Source: Sulfitobacter sp. (GTDB lineage: Bacteria > Pseudomonadota > Alphaproteobacteria > Rhodobacterales > Rhodobacteraceae). Taken from it: DNA of 64,000 bases. Positions 9,297 to 18,426 of this stretch are shown piece after piece (the stretch's first letter is position 1; each line of letters begins with the position of its first letter). The stretch lies in assembly GCA_029252045.1 (NCBI GenBank), contig JAQXCD010000022.1, forward strand, positions 1 to 64,000, read 5' to 3'. Both the position numbers and the translations under genes were made by a program. Below the pieces are notes generated by a model. That model made no database searches, was not told where the DNA came from, and saw only the letters and a list, made by a program, of their open reading frames with translations.

Positions 9297-10637
9297 ATGG
9301 ACCCCACCATTGATCCCTTTGCCCAGTTTTTAGTTACGCTTCAGGAATTCTGGACTATTGCAATAACCTTTCTTGCTGGCGTAATCCAGCCGGGATGGAA
9401 GCAAAACCAGATCATTATCATTGTGGTTGTGGCGTTGCTGGCTTGGCTGCTGCATGCGCGCAGCGGTGCGATGCTGCAAGATTGGGTGCGGTCGCGCGAG
9501 GGGTGGGAAAAGTGGCAACTGCGCATGGTCGTCCAGATCAAGCGCCGTTTGGGGTTGGTGTGGTTCTGTCTGATAGCAGGCATCGTGTTTGTGGTTATGC
9601 AAAACCTCACATGGCCGTCACGCTCGTACATGGTGGGGCTTGCGGCCCAGCTGGCGTTTGTGTGGCTCTGTATTGCCTTTGCCGCGCGGCTGGTGCGCAA
9701 CCGGCCGATGCGGCGGCTTGTGACGTGGTCTTTGTGGATCTACGGCACTCTTTACCTGCTCAACGTTTCTGACGAAGCCGCCAGTTTTCTGGACCGTCTC
9801 GCAGTTGAAGTCGGCGAATTTAGATTGTCCGCTTTGACCATGATTACCTCTGTTGTTGTGATTGGTGTGCTGGTCACACTGGCGCGGATTGCCTCAACGG
9901 CAACGGCCAGCACGATTCGCAAGAACGAAGACATCAGCCCGTCGATGAAGGTTCTTGCTGTCAAAGGTGTCCAATTGGGCATGTACGGCATTGCTTTTTA
10001 TATGGGTGTAAAGGCTGTCGGGATTGACCTCACCGGCCTTGCGGTCCTGTCTGGTGCCATCGGTGTGGGCCTTGGTTTTGGTCTGCAAAAAGTGGTCTCC
10101 AACCTTGTCTCCGGTGTGATCATCCTGCTCGATAAGTCGATCAAGCCGGGGGATGTGATCTCGCTCGGCGAGACGTTCGGCTGGATCCAGACACTGGGCG
10201 CGCGCTATGCCTCTGTGGTCACGCGCGATGGCAAGGAATACCTGATCCCGAACGAAGACCTGATCACCGGTCAGGTGGTCAACTGGTCCCACTCAAACGA
10301 CTTTGTGCGTCTGGATATCTATTTTGGCACTGCCTACGGCGATGACCCGCACAAGGTACGCAGGCTCGCCATCGAGGCGGCCTCGTCTGTGGATCGCGTC
10401 CTGAGCCATAAGGCCGCTGTGTGCCATATCGTTGGTTTTGGCGACAGCTCGGTCGATTATATCCTGCGGTTCTGGATAAAGGATCCGACTGCGGGCCTCA
10501 CAAACATCCGCGGCAATGTCTATCTGGCGCTTTGGGATATTTTTCAGGAGAACAATATCTCCATTCCCTTCCCCCAGCGCGAAGTCCGTATGCTGGGAGG
10601 CCGTGGGTCGGATATTTCGCAACTGATTCTTGATTGA
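9297..10637 (+). CDS. MscS-family mechanosensitive channel
   Basis: 446 aa. Inner-membrane channel expected to release solutes on hypo-osmotic shock. Several N-terminal transmembrane helices precede the pore helix and MscS core: LAVLSGAIGVGLGFGLQKVV, VSNLVSGVIILLDKSIKPGD, then the beta domain with VVTRDGKEYLIPNEDLITG and VVNWSHSN. The ATG at 9297 has TTAGGAG 6 nt upstream and is preferred to the track start at 9201. It is longer than E. coli MscS because of extra N-terminal helices. Monocistronic by appearance. Confidence 0.92.
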   Translation: MDPTIDPFAQFLVTLQEFWTIAITFLAGVIQPGWKQNQIIIIVVVALLAWLLHARSGAMLQDWVRSREGWEKWQLRMVVQIKRRLGLVWFCLIAGIVFVVMQNLTWPSRSYMVGLAAQLAFVWLCIAFAARLVRNRPMRRLVTWSLWIYGTLYLLNVSDEAASFLDRLAVEVGEFRLSALTMITSVVVIGVLVTLARIASTATASTIRKNEDISPSMKVLAVKGVQLGMYGIAFYMGVKAVGIDLTGLAVLSGAIGVGLGFGLQKVVSNLVSGVIILLDKSIKPGDVISLGETFGWIQTLGARYASVVTRDGKEYLIPNEDLITGQVVNWSHSNDFVRLDIYFGTAYGDDPHKVRRLAIEAASSVDRVLSHKAAVCHIVGFGDSSVDYILRFWIKDPTAGLTNIRGNVYLALWDIFQENNISIPFPQREVRMLGGRGSDISQLILD

Positions 10638-10839
10638 GCGGGCGCAAATGCACGCATAATCAGCCGTAATTTGCCAGACTAGGCACGCCATAGCCCTTAA
10701 AGGCGGATAAAAGCGCCACATTCCGCGCTTGCAAACGCGCGCGATTGTGCATGTCGTTGAATTGTGGCAGTTGCATTGCTAATTTAGAGTATATCCCAGC
10801 GTCGGGGGCCCGACGGCGCAACATAAGGAGGACAATGTC

Positions 10840-11247
10840 CTGTCTACGCAAACTTACGCAGCTTCCGCTGCACTTAACGGTGCAGTCGTGATGGCTGGCC
10901 AAAAACAAGCCACCAGCGAACTGCTGCTGGAAACCGTTCTTTCGTCGCTGAATGACGACAAAGCGGAAGATGTTGTGCAGATCGATCTGCGCGGCAAGAC
11001 CGAGATTGGCGATTATATGATCGTCTGCTCGGGCCGTTCAACGCGTCAGGTGAGCGCCATCTCCGAAAAGCTCGCTCAGCGGGTTAAGGATGCGTTTGGC
11101 CACGCCGTACGCACCGAGGGCAAGGATTCCGGCGATTGGGTTCTGATCGACACAGGCGATGTTATCGTCCACGTCTTCCGCCCTGAAGTGCGTGAATTCT
11201 ATCAGTTGGAAAAAATGTGGTTGCCGCAGCCCGACGCCGCATCCTGA
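10840..11247 (+). CDS. rsfS: Ribosome silencing factor
   Basis: RsfS/Iojap family; binds ribosomal protein uL14 and blocks subunit joining. Core motifs are [33 protein letters not shown] and [18 protein letters not shown]. The start is ambiguous. The frame stays open upstream of the annotated GTG/ATG (10888/10891) to a CTG at 10840, which has AAGGAGG 8 nt upstream and yields an N-terminus [14 protein letters not shown]; from CTG it is 135 aa, from ATG 10891 it is 118 aa. The same ribosome site also serves an 18-codon ORF (ATG 10835) whose TGA overlaps ATG 10891. rlmH follows after 7 nt. Confidence 0.93.
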   Translation: MSTQTYAASAALNGAVVMAGQKQATSELLLETVLSSLNDDKAEDVVQIDLRGKTEIGDYMIVCSGRSTRQVSAISEKLAQRVKDAFGHAVRTEGKDSGDWVLIDTGDVIVHVFRPEVREFYQLEKMWLPQPDAAS

Positions 11248-11254
11248 AGCTGTC

Positions 11255-11725
11255 GTGAAGTTACACATCTGTACCGTCGGGCGGCTGCGTGCCGGACCCG
11301 AGAAGATGCTGATTGACGACTATCTGACCAGACTTGACAGAACCGGCCGGGGGCTATCTCTTGGGCCGGTTTCTGTTTTGGAAGTTGATGATCGTAAAGG
11401 CGGGGGAATGGCGGGTGAGGCGGCGCTGTTGCGCCGTGCGATCCCCGATGGCGCAGTGATTTGTGCACTGGATGAACGCGGTACAGTCGAAACATCGCCA
11501 AAGTTTGCAAACCGCATCGCAGGTTGGCGTGATGCAGGGCGGAGTGATCTGGCGTTTGTAATCGGGGGGGCTGACGGCATTGATCCGGCGCTGCGCACCG
11601 AGGCCGACCATCTGCTGTCATTTGGCAAGATGGTCTGGCCGCATATGCTAGTCCGCGTGATGTTGGCCGAGCAGTTATACCGCGCGGCCTCAATCCTTTC
11701 CGGTGGTCCGTATCACCGCGTTTAA
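11255..11725 (+). CDS. rlmH: 23S rRNA pseudouridine-1915 N3-methyltransferase
   Basis: 156 aa, the standard length. SPOUT methyltransferase that modifies pseudouridine 1915 in helix 69. Family segments are [36 protein letters not shown] and the knot-forming [16 protein letters not shown] plus GGPYHRV at the C-terminus. Start is the GTG at 11255. Co-transcribed with rsfS, the usual pairing. Confidence 0.96.
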   Translation: MKLHICTVGRLRAGPEKMLIDDYLTRLDRTGRGLSLGPVSVLEVDDRKGGGMAGEAALLRRAIPDGAVICALDERGTVETSPKFANRIAGWRDAGRSDLAFVIGGADGIDPALRTEADHLLSFGKMVWPHMLVRVMLAEQLYRAASILSGGPYHRV

Positions 11726-12075
11726 GGCAGCTTGACGGTCTTCGTGTTTGTGGACCAGCCGGTCACGGTATCATGCGACTCGATGATAACAGTATCGACG
11801 CCTGCCGGAATTTTTACGCCTGAAATGGACCGTGTGAAGGGCTGCTCGTCAACATGGGGGTGCGCCAGATCACGTTCGCCCAGAACATTACCCGCCGTGT
11901 CCGTGACGCGGAAAGTGTCTGCATAATCATCCCAGCCCGTGTCGGTATGTCTGATTGTTACATCAAATGTGTACCCGTTGCCCGACTTTGACACCTTCAC
12001 ATGGTGTACAGAAGATGGGTCCGCGACTGCGGGCGTTGCGGCAAGGGAGAGAAGCAGGAGTGTTTTCTTGATCAT
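11722..12075 (-). CDS. Exported protein, function unknown
   Basis: 117 aa with a signal peptide ([18 protein letters not shown]) and a mature part rich in beta-strand and Thr/Asp/Val, ending [11 protein letters not shown]. The alternating pattern ([20 protein letters not shown]) suggests an Ig-like sandwich in the periplasm. Several histidines ([14 protein letters not shown]) could bind metal, which is inference only. Its stop overlaps that of rlmH on the other strand (TTAA). Confidence 0.7.
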   Translation of the reverse strand: MIKKTLLLLSLAATPAVADPSSVHHVKVSKSGNGYTFDVTIRHTDTGWDDYADTFRVTDTAGNVLGERDLAHPHVDEQPFTRSISGVKIPAGVDTVIIESHDTVTGWSTNTKTVKLP

Positions 12076-12111
12076 TTTAAGAAGTCCAATCTTTGAACAG
12101 TATATAGCTAC

Positions 12112-12810
12112 TCAAATGTCTTGTTCCAAGAGGACACTACGCGACTGTGAAGCGAATTCCCGCCGCCAGATCACAAGGAATGTAACAATGGCTGCGCCAA
12201 TCAGCATGGCGGGGCCTGCCAGCCATGCCACTGTCGCCAAACCGAAATAGATTGCACGCAGGCCGCGGTTAAAGCTGCGGGCGGCCGCGATGTTCAGTTC
12301 TGCGGCCTTATGGGAAAATGCGGTTGCTTTAGGGTCTTCAGAGTTGTTCGGTGTGGCCCCGATCATCACGGAGCAATAGCCGAACAACCGGTTGGACCAC
12401 ACAAATTTCAGGAAGGCATTTGTCAGGAAAACGACGATCACGAGAAGTTTCAGCTCCCAGACAATAGCGGGATCATAGGCCGCAGTCAGATCGGCAGCAA
12501 CTCCGGCCACCTGCTCTGTGTTGCCGATCAGGGCCAGCGCGCCCCCAATCGCAATCACGCAAGTAGAGGCGAAAAACGACGTACCTTGCCTGAGCGTGCC
12601 GATGGTCTGGGCATCAAAAATCCGCACCTCGCGTGCAATCATTTGAAGCATCCATTGGCGCCGGTAGTCGGCCATGATGCTGGAAGTTGACGGGCGCTGT
12701 GCTGAAGAATGCTCGATCCGCCAGCCAACACCGCACCACAGCACGATCAGAGTTGCCAAAGCAGCAGCATCAAGCGCTGACAGGAATGAAAATGTTTCAA
12801 GTGATATCAT
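12112..12810 (-). CDS. DUF599-family membrane protein
   Basis: 232 aa with four hydrophobic segments. The pattern YRRQWMLQMIAREVRIFDAQ, LRQGTSFFASTCVIAIGGAL and RSFNRGLRAIYFGLA is typical of DUF599 membrane proteins, whose function is not established. Sits 36 nt upstream of the exported protein gene on the same strand and may share its transcript. Confidence 0.8.
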   Translation of the reverse strand: MISLETFSFLSALDAAALATLIVLWCGVGWRIEHSSAQRPSTSSIMADYRRQWMLQMIAREVRIFDAQTIGTLRQGTSFFASTCVIAIGGALALIGNTEQVAGVAADLTAAYDPAIVWELKLLVIVVFLTNAFLKFVWSNRLFGYCSVMIGATPNNSEDPKATAFSHKAAELNIAAARSFNRGLRAIYFGLATVAWLAGPAMLIGAAIVTFLVIWRREFASQSRSVLLEQDI

Positions 12811-12998
12811 AGGACTTCTTTAGAGCGGCCAATTAGGCATGACCAGCAAAGAGCAGCGGGGAGTATCTGAATCTCAGCCAGTTGCGCGTTCATTGCCTGT
12901 AAATTTGTCCACGATATCCCTGATGTTTAAAGGTGCAGCTGTTACAGATTGGCGCAGGACACGCTCCCGTTCAGGCTGTGGCTTGCATTAATCTAAGA

Positions 12999-13019
12999 TT
13001 GGTAATATTATTTTACCAA
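12999..13019. promoter_or_regulatory. Inverted repeat upstream of glcD, candidate operator
   Basis: TTGGTAA-N7-TTACCAA, perfect and A+T-rich, 30 nt before the glcD start. GntR/FadR-type regulators such as GlcC bind TTGGT/ACCAA-like half-sites, though usually with shorter spacing. No regulator gene is adjacent. The rest of 12811-13048 shows nothing further. Confidence 0.45.
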
Positions 13020-13048
13020 ATTGATAATCCCTTGCGGAGCTTGTTGTT

Positions 13049-14497
13049 ATGGAAATGCCTGTCCCAAATCCTGCTGTACTGGCCCGTAAGGCGCGTGTGG
13101 TGGAGCGGTTGTCTGCTGTCCTGCCCGCAAGTGCAGTGATCCATGACGAGCGTGAGACACGGGCGTATGAATGCGACGCGCTCACCGCCTACCGCTGCCC
13201 GCCCATGGTTGCTGTTTTGCCGTCGACAACCGAACAGGTCTCGGCCGTGCTGCGTATCTGTCACGAAGAAGGTGTGCCTGTCGTGCCGCGTGGCTCTGGC
13301 ACATCACTGGCAGGCGGCGCGCTGCCTACGGCTGATTGTGTCATTCTGGGTGTGGCCCGAATGAACGATGTGATCGAGACAGATTATGACAACCGATTCA
13401 TTCGCGTGCAAACAGGCCGGACGAACCTTAGCGTAACAGGTGCAGTTGAGGCGGATGGTTTCTTTTATGCGCCCGATCCGTCCAGCCAGCTGGCCTGTGC
13501 GATTGCGGGTAACATCGCCATGAACTCTGGTGGGGCGCACTGCCTGAAATACGGGGTGACCACCAATAACCTGATGGGCGTGAAAATGGTGATGATGGAC
13601 GGCGAGATCGTCGATGTCGGGGGCGCGTATCTGGATGCAGGCGGGCTGGATCTGCTGGGTGTAATCTGCGGCTCCGAGGGGCAATTGGGCGTAGTGACAG
13701 AGGCGACTTTGCGTATCTTGCACAAACCCGAAGGCGCGCGGCCTGTGTTGATGGGCTTTGACGACAACGAAGTGGCGGGTGCCTGTGTGTCCGACATTAT
13801 CAAGGCGGGCGTTCTACCTGTCGCCATTGAATTTATGGATCGTCCTTGCATCGAGGCGACCGAGGCTTTTGCCCATGCGGGCTACCCGATGTGCGAGGCG
13901 CTGCTGATCGTCGAGGTTGAAGGGTCGGATGCCGAGATTGACCACCAGCTGGAGTTGATCATGGAAATTGCGCGGCGGCACAATCCTGTCGAGCTGCGGC
14001 AGAGTAAATCTGCCGAGGAAAGTGCTGCCATTTGGTTGGGTAGAAAATCGGCCTTTGGCGCCATGGGTCAGATCAACGACTACATGTGTCTGGATGGCAC
14101 AATTCCGGTCTCGAGCCTGCCGCATGTCCTCAAGCGGATTGGTGAGCTGTCCAAGGAATACGGCCTCAAAGTCGGCAATGTATTCCATGCGGGCGATGGC
14201 AACATGCACCCCCTGATCCTGTTTGACGCAAACAAGCCCGGTGATCTGGAGCTGTGCGAGGCGATGGGGGCTGATATCCTCAGGCTCTGCGTTGAAGTGG
14301 GCGGCTGCCTGACCGGAGAGCATGGCGTGGGCATTGAAAAGCGCGACCTGATGCATGTGCAATACGCACACGCTGATCTGGAGGCGCAGATGGCCGTGAA
14401 GGATGTATTTGATCCGCAATGGCTCCTTAATCCCGCCAAGGTGTTCCCGCTTGATGCATCGGACGCGCGCCGCCAGCTGCCGGTTGCGGCTGAATAA
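13049..14497 (+). CDS. glcD: Glycolate oxidase subunit GlcD
   Basis: 482 aa. FAD-linked catalytic subunit oxidising glycolate to glyoxylate. The FAD-binding segment VPVVPRGSGTSLAGGALP is near residue 80, followed by GGAHCLKYGVTTNNLMG and GSEGQLGVVTEATLRIL; the C-terminal cap has VFHAGDGNMHPLIL and GGCLTGEHGVGIEKR. First gene of glcD-glcE-(membrane protein)-glcF, which channels electrons to the respiratory chain. A repeat element fills the gap to glcE. Confidence 0.95.
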   Translation: MEMPVPNPAVLARKARVVERLSAVLPASAVIHDERETRAYECDALTAYRCPPMVAVLPSTTEQVSAVLRICHEEGVPVVPRGSGTSLAGGALPTADCVILGVARMNDVIETDYDNRFIRVQTGRTNLSVTGAVEADGFFYAPDPSSQLACAIAGNIAMNSGGAHCLKYGVTTNNLMGVKMVMMDGEIVDVGGAYLDAGGLDLLGVICGSEGQLGVVTEATLRILHKPEGARPVLMGFDDNEVAGACVSDIIKAGVLPVAIEFMDRPCIEATEAFAHAGYPMCEALLIVEVEGSDAEIDHQLELIMEIARRHNPVELRQSKSAEESAAIWLGRKSAFGAMGQINDYMCLDGTIPVSSLPHVLKRIGELSKEYGLKVGNVFHAGDGNMHPLILFDANKPGDLELCEAMGADILRLCVEVGGCLTGEHGVGIEKRDLMHVQYAHADLEAQMAVKDVFDPQWLLNPAKVFPLDASDARRQLPVAAE

Positions 14498-14506
14498 ATC
14501 TCAGAC

Positions 14507-14557
14507 TTGGGAGGCCAGCCTCCCAAACCCTCCGGAATATTTAAGGCCAAGAAAGAT
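14507..14557 (+). repeat. Dispersed 3' element, copy A (inside the glc operon)
   Basis: A 9-bp hairpin TTGGGAGGC-CA-GCCTCCCAA (14507-14526) is followed by GAATATTTAAGGCCAAGAAA at 14534-14553. It starts 10 nt after the glcD stop and abuts the glcE ATG, so its tail supplies the glcE upstream sequence. Copies B, C and D are at 33.5, 46.3 and 24.7 kb. Confidence 0.7.
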
Positions 14558-15640
14558 ATGCACCTTCCCCAGACAGAGGCCGAGCTGGCCGAATTGATCC
14601 GTGATGCGCAGTCGCCGCTTTCCATTTGTGGCGGGGGGACGCGCGGCGTAGCGTCACCGGGCGCCCCTTTGGGAACGTCCGGGCTGAGTGGGATAACCCT
14701 TTATGAGCCGGGGGCGATGACCGTTGTAGCAGGTGCAGGTACGCCCGTTGCCGAGATCGAGACGGCGCTTGCTGCCGAGAACCAACGCCTTGCGTTTGAG
14801 CCGATGGACCATCGCAGGCTTTTAGGAACGACTGGAGAGCCGACAATTGGGGGCGTTATGTCTGCCAATGTCAGCGGGCCACGACGTATATCGGTGGGCG
14901 CCGCGCGTGATTTCCTGCTGGGTGTGCGGTATGTCGACGGTATGGGAAGTATCGTCAAAAATGGTGGGCGGGTGATGAAAAACGTCACCGGTTATGACCT
15001 GGTCAAGCTGATGGCAGGCGCGCATGGTACCTTGGGTGTGCTGAGCGAGGTGTCGCTGAAAGTGCTTCCTTGCCCCGAGACAGCGGCCACTTTAGTTCTG
15101 CACGGGTTGACCGATGCTCAGGCTATTGCAGCGCTTGCAAAAGCGCTGGGCAGTCCGTTTGAAGTGTCTGCTGCGGCGCATGATCCCGCTGCCGGTGAGA
15201 CATTGCTGCGCGTGGAAGGTTTTGAGCAATCAGTGTCCTACCGAATTAGCCAGCTGCAAAATCTGCTGGGTGGCGAGACAACCGTTGAGCGAGACAGTGC
15301 CGCGCGTTGGGCGGGATGGCGCGACGTGACTGCATTTGCCGAAGCTGGTGAAGACATCTGGCGCATTTCGTGCAAGCCGTCGGATGCGCCTGCGCTGGTG
15401 GCAAAGTCGGGCGCTGCGGGTGCGCGTTATGATTGGGCAGGCGGCCTTGTCTGGCTGCGGACAGTGGAGGGGCATGATGTTCGCGCGGCGCTGGGGCGCT
15501 ATGACGGGCATGCCACTTTGGTGCGGGGAACAGGCCAACAGCGGTTCCAACCCGAAGCAGCGGGTGTCGCGCGGATCACAGCCGGATTGCGCGCGCGGTT
15601 TGACCCGCGCGGTTTGCTGAACAAGGGCCTGATGGGATGA
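14558..15640 (+). CDS. glcE: Glycolate oxidase FAD-binding subunit GlcE
   Basis: 360 aa. FAD-binding PCMH-type domain: LSICGGGTRGVASPG, EPMDHRRLLGTTGEPTIGGV and NGGRVMKNVTGYDLVKLMAG. Shorter than GlcD, as usual for GlcE. The ATG at 14558 begins MHLPQTEAELAELI and is preferred; the track start at 14507 would translate the repeat element. The stop overlaps the next start by 4 nt (ATGA). Confidence 0.93.
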   Translation: MHLPQTEAELAELIRDAQSPLSICGGGTRGVASPGAPLGTSGLSGITLYEPGAMTVVAGAGTPVAEIETALAAENQRLAFEPMDHRRLLGTTGEPTIGGVMSANVSGPRRISVGAARDFLLGVRYVDGMGSIVKNGGRVMKNVTGYDLVKLMAGAHGTLGVLSEVSLKVLPCPETAATLVLHGLTDAQAIAALAKALGSPFEVSAAAHDPAAGETLLRVEGFEQSVSYRISQLQNLLGGETTVERDSAARWAGWRDVTAFAEAGEDIWRISCKPSDAPALVAKSGAAGARYDWAGGLVWLRTVEGHDVRAALGRYDGHATLVRGTGQQRFQPEAAGVARITAGLRARFDPRGLLNKGLMG

Positions 15641-16002
15641 GCTATATCGCACTGTTTGTTATTGTTTTCATCGGCGGGCCGTTGAGCTTCCGCGCATTGG
15701 GGCGCGGCGGTCCGTCGCCGGAAGCGTTCCGGCGGCTGGCCCTGTTCACGGCAGTTTGCGCGGCCACCGGCCTGACATTGCGGTATGGATTTCCGGCACT
15801 TTGGGGCTCCAATCTGTTGCTGACTGGGACGGGGGTTGCCTTCATCTGGGGCGGCTGGATCGGCGTGTTGGCCTATGGTGCGCAGGCACTGCGGCGGATG
15901 TACAGTGGGCTGCGCATGCGACGCTGGACAGCTGTCATGGGATCAGCAGGAACAACAGTGCCATGGTTTGGTTTGGCAAGCGCCAGCCTGCTGGTTGCGT
16001 AA
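15637..16002 (+). CDS. Small membrane protein of the glc operon
   Basis: 121 aa with three or four hydrophobic helices (YIALFVIVFIGGPLSF, LALFTAVCAATGLTL, LLLTGTGVAFIWGGWIGVL, and a C-terminal one). It lies between glcE and glcF with a 4-nt overlap on one side and 10 nt on the other, so it is part of the operon. No family recognised. A role in anchoring the oxidase or in electron transfer is only suggested by position. Confidence 0.7.
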   Translation: MSYIALFVIVFIGGPLSFRALGRGGPSPEAFRRLALFTAVCAATGLTLRYGFPALWGSNLLLTGTGVAFIWGGWIGVLAYGAQALRRMYSGLRMRRWTAVMGSAGTTVPWFGLASASLLVA

Positions 16003-16012
16003 GGATACAAAC

Positions 16013-17389
16013 ATGCAAACTACATTTACCGAAAAGCAGCTGGAAAATCCCGGTACCCAGCGCGCCAATGAAATCCTGCGCGCTTGCGTGCATTGCGGGT
16101 TTTGCACTGCAACTTGCCCTACCTATCAGGTGCTGGGCGACGAGTTGGACAGCCCGCGGGGCAGAATCTATCTGATCAAGGATATGCTCGAGAACGAGCG
16201 GGTGCCGGATGCAAAGACAGTCAAACACATTGATCGCTGCCTCAGCTGTCTGGCCTGTATGACGACATGCCCCTCGGGCGTGCATTACATGCATCTCGTG
16301 GATCACGCCCGCGACTATATCGAACAGCGCTACAAGCGCCCGTTCACAGACCGGGCTTTGCGCTGGGTGCTGGCGCGCATTCTGCCCTATCCGATGCGGT
16401 TCCGTGTGGCGTTACTGGGTGCCAAAATCGGGCGGCCTTTTGCGCGGTTCATGCCGGATGCGCGTTTGCGTGCGATGTTGGAAATGGCCCCGAAGGTGAT
16501 CCCGCCTGTCAGCCGTAATGACGACCCGCAGACCTTTGCACCGCAAGCCCCCAAACGGATGCGCGTGGCGCTGATGACGGGCTGTGCGCAAAAGGCGCTG
16601 AATACGGATATCAATGATGCTACCATCCGCGTTCTGACGCGTTTGGGGGCCGAAGTGGTTGTCGCCGAAGGGGCGGGCTGTTGTGGTGCGCTGACCCATC
16701 ACATGGGCAAGACAAGCGAAAGCCATGCAACCGCCGCCAAGAACATTCGGGCATGGGCGCGCGAGATGGATCAGGATGGGTTGGATGCCATCGTCATCAA
16801 CACATCCGGTTGTGGCACAACGGTAAAGGACTACGGCCACATGTTCCGCCATGATCCGCTGGCGGCGGATGCGGCGCGTGTGGCGGGTATTGCCCGTGAC
16901 ATTTCCGAAGTATTGATGGATTTGACGGCGGGAACAACGGATGCGCCCTGGGCGGCGGCCCCTGAATGGAGCGCTGTTAATTCTACGTCGCGTCCGGCCG
17001 AAGGTATGGTTGTTGCCTATCATGCGGCCTGTTCGTTGCAACACGGTCAGCAGATCAAAACGCATCCCAAGACGCTGCTGAAAAAGGCGGGTTTCACCAT
17101 TGTTGAACCTGCGGATTCGCATTTGTGCTGTGGCTCTGCCGGCACCTATAACCTGATGCAGCCAGAGATATCTGCGCAGCTGAAAGAACGTAAAGTCAAA
17201 ACCTTAGAGGCCAAGAACCCCGATGTGATTGCCGCAGGGAATATCGGCTGCATGATGCAAATCGGTTCTGCCTCTCAGGTCCCGATTGTGCATTCGGTCG
17301 AGCTGCTGGATTGGGCTTGGGGCGGGCCAAAGCCACCGGCACTTGATGGCCGTCTGGCGCAAAAAGATGAGATACCGCGTTTGCGTTAA
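16013..17389 (+). CDS. glcF: Glycolate oxidase iron-sulfur subunit GlcF
   Basis: 458 aa. Two [4Fe-4S] ferredoxin motifs at the N-terminus (CVHCGFCTATCPTY and CLSCLACMTTCPSG) and two CCG domains (GAGCCGALTHHMG and HLCCGSAGTYNLM), the standard layout for GlcF, which passes electrons from the flavin subunits to quinone. The ATG at 16013 has AAGGA 8 nt upstream; the track ORF from 15836 runs through the preceding gene. Confidence 0.95.
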   Translation: MQTTFTEKQLENPGTQRANEILRACVHCGFCTATCPTYQVLGDELDSPRGRIYLIKDMLENERVPDAKTVKHIDRCLSCLACMTTCPSGVHYMHLVDHARDYIEQRYKRPFTDRALRWVLARILPYPMRFRVALLGAKIGRPFARFMPDARLRAMLEMAPKVIPPVSRNDDPQTFAPQAPKRMRVALMTGCAQKALNTDINDATIRVLTRLGAEVVVAEGAGCCGALTHHMGKTSESHATAAKNIRAWAREMDQDGLDAIVINTSGCGTTVKDYGHMFRHDPLAADAARVAGIARDISEVLMDLTAGTTDAPWAAAPEWSAVNSTSRPAEGMVVAYHAACSLQHGQQIKTHPKTLLKKAGFTIVEPADSHLCCGSAGTYNLMQPEISAQLKERKVKTLEAKNPDVIAAGNIGCMMQIGSASQVPIVHSVELLDWAWGGPKPPALDGRLAQKDEIPRLR

Positions 17390-17461
17390 CTATTTTGCCC
17401 CAATTTTGCCTTAAGACCGCTATATCACGCAAAGGATTGAATTTTACTTGGGGGCGATGTT

Positions 17462-18277
17462 TTGCGGCGATGGATTGCTCTAACCGTTATTGGACTGCTG
17501 CTCACCTCGGGGGCGGTGGCCCAAGATGCGTCGCTTAAGCGTCTCAATAATGGCGATGAAGCCAAAGCATGGGAAGCTGTTGGCCGTCTGGATATTGACG
17601 GCAAGGGCTTTTGTACTGGTGCGCTGATAGCGCCCAAGCTGGTGCTGACGGCGGCGCATTGAATGTTTGACAGTACTACAGGAAAGCGAATCGAAGAGGG
17701 CCATGTCGAGTTTCTGGCGGGCTGGCGAAATGGGCGTGCGGGTGCATACCGTGACGTTCTGCGTGTCGTTGTTCATCCCGACTTTGTCTATAACGAAACC
17801 CTTTCATCAGATCGCGTGCGCAACGATCTAGCGTTGTTGGAGCTGGAACAGCCGATCCGCAATAATTCGATCAAGCCTTTCAAAACTGCGGCCCGTCCGC
17901 GCGCGGGTGACCGCGTAGGCGTGGTCAGCTACGCACTTGATCGCTCCGAAGCCCCGTCTTTGCAGGATGTGTGTGAAGTTTTGGCGCGTCAGGACGGCGT
18001 TCTTGTGACGTCCTGCTCGGTTGATTTCGGGTCCAGTGGCGCGCCGATTTTTGTGATTGAGGACGGTGAGGCGCAGATTGTTTCAGTTGTGTTTGCCAAA
18101 GCCGAGGTGCGCGGCGACGAAGTATCGCTTGGCACGGCGCTGGGCCAACCGCTTGCTGAATTGCAGGCCGAACTGGTAGCGGGCCGCGCAATCTATCTGG
18201 GTGCCAAGCAAGGCGAACGGCGCATTCGTGCAGGCGACAATAAGACCCAGACCGGGGCCAAGTTTGTCCGGCCTTAG
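17462..18277 (+). pseudogene. Trypsin-like serine protease with in-frame TGA at the LTAAHC cysteine
   Basis: A signal peptide (IALTVIGLLLTSGAVAQ) and the start of a chymotrypsin fold (GKGFCTGALIAPKLVLTAAH) end at TGA 17660-17662. The same frame continues at once with MFDSTTGKRIEEGHVEFLAG, the catalytic Asp in RNDLALLEL and a Ser loop VDFGSSGAPIF (a variant of GDSGGP). The stop sits exactly where the family has Cys in TAAHC, so one base change (TGC to TGA) explains it. Read through, the product would be 271 aa and periplasmic. TTG at 17462 is the likely start, preceded by GGGGGCGA. The 3' part could be separately translated from the ATG at 17663 but would lack the catalytic His. Confidence 0.85.
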
Positions 18278-18293
18278 GGCCGCATACCTACCT

Positions 18294-18321
18294 CTTGAAA
18301 CCTCCAAATGAATACCCACAT
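18294..18321 (+). promoter_or_regulatory. Candidate RpoH heat-shock promoter of hsp20
   Basis: CTTGAAA - 14 nt - CCCACAT matches the sigma-32 pattern CTTGAAA-N13/14-CCCATNT at all but one or two positions. It lies about 100 nt before the hsp20 start, leaving a leader that could fold but shows no obvious ROSE-type thermometer. Confidence 0.5.
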
Positions 18322-18426
18322 CAAAAGGGTCAGGATGCCTATGCAGGGTTCTGGCGCCTTAAAATGCGGGTCTGTCCAATGGTGGAAGGCCCGGTACATC
18401 AATCGCTCACTCATGAGGATGAACAC

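Noticed and set aside
8932-9310. Minus-strand ORFs between leuC and mscS
   Set aside because: No ribosome site, no recognised residues, and overlapping alternatives; treated as non-coding.
17660-17662. Selenocysteine at the protease TGA
   Set aside because: No SECIS-like hairpin follows, and trypsin-like proteases use this Cys in a disulfide, not catalysis.
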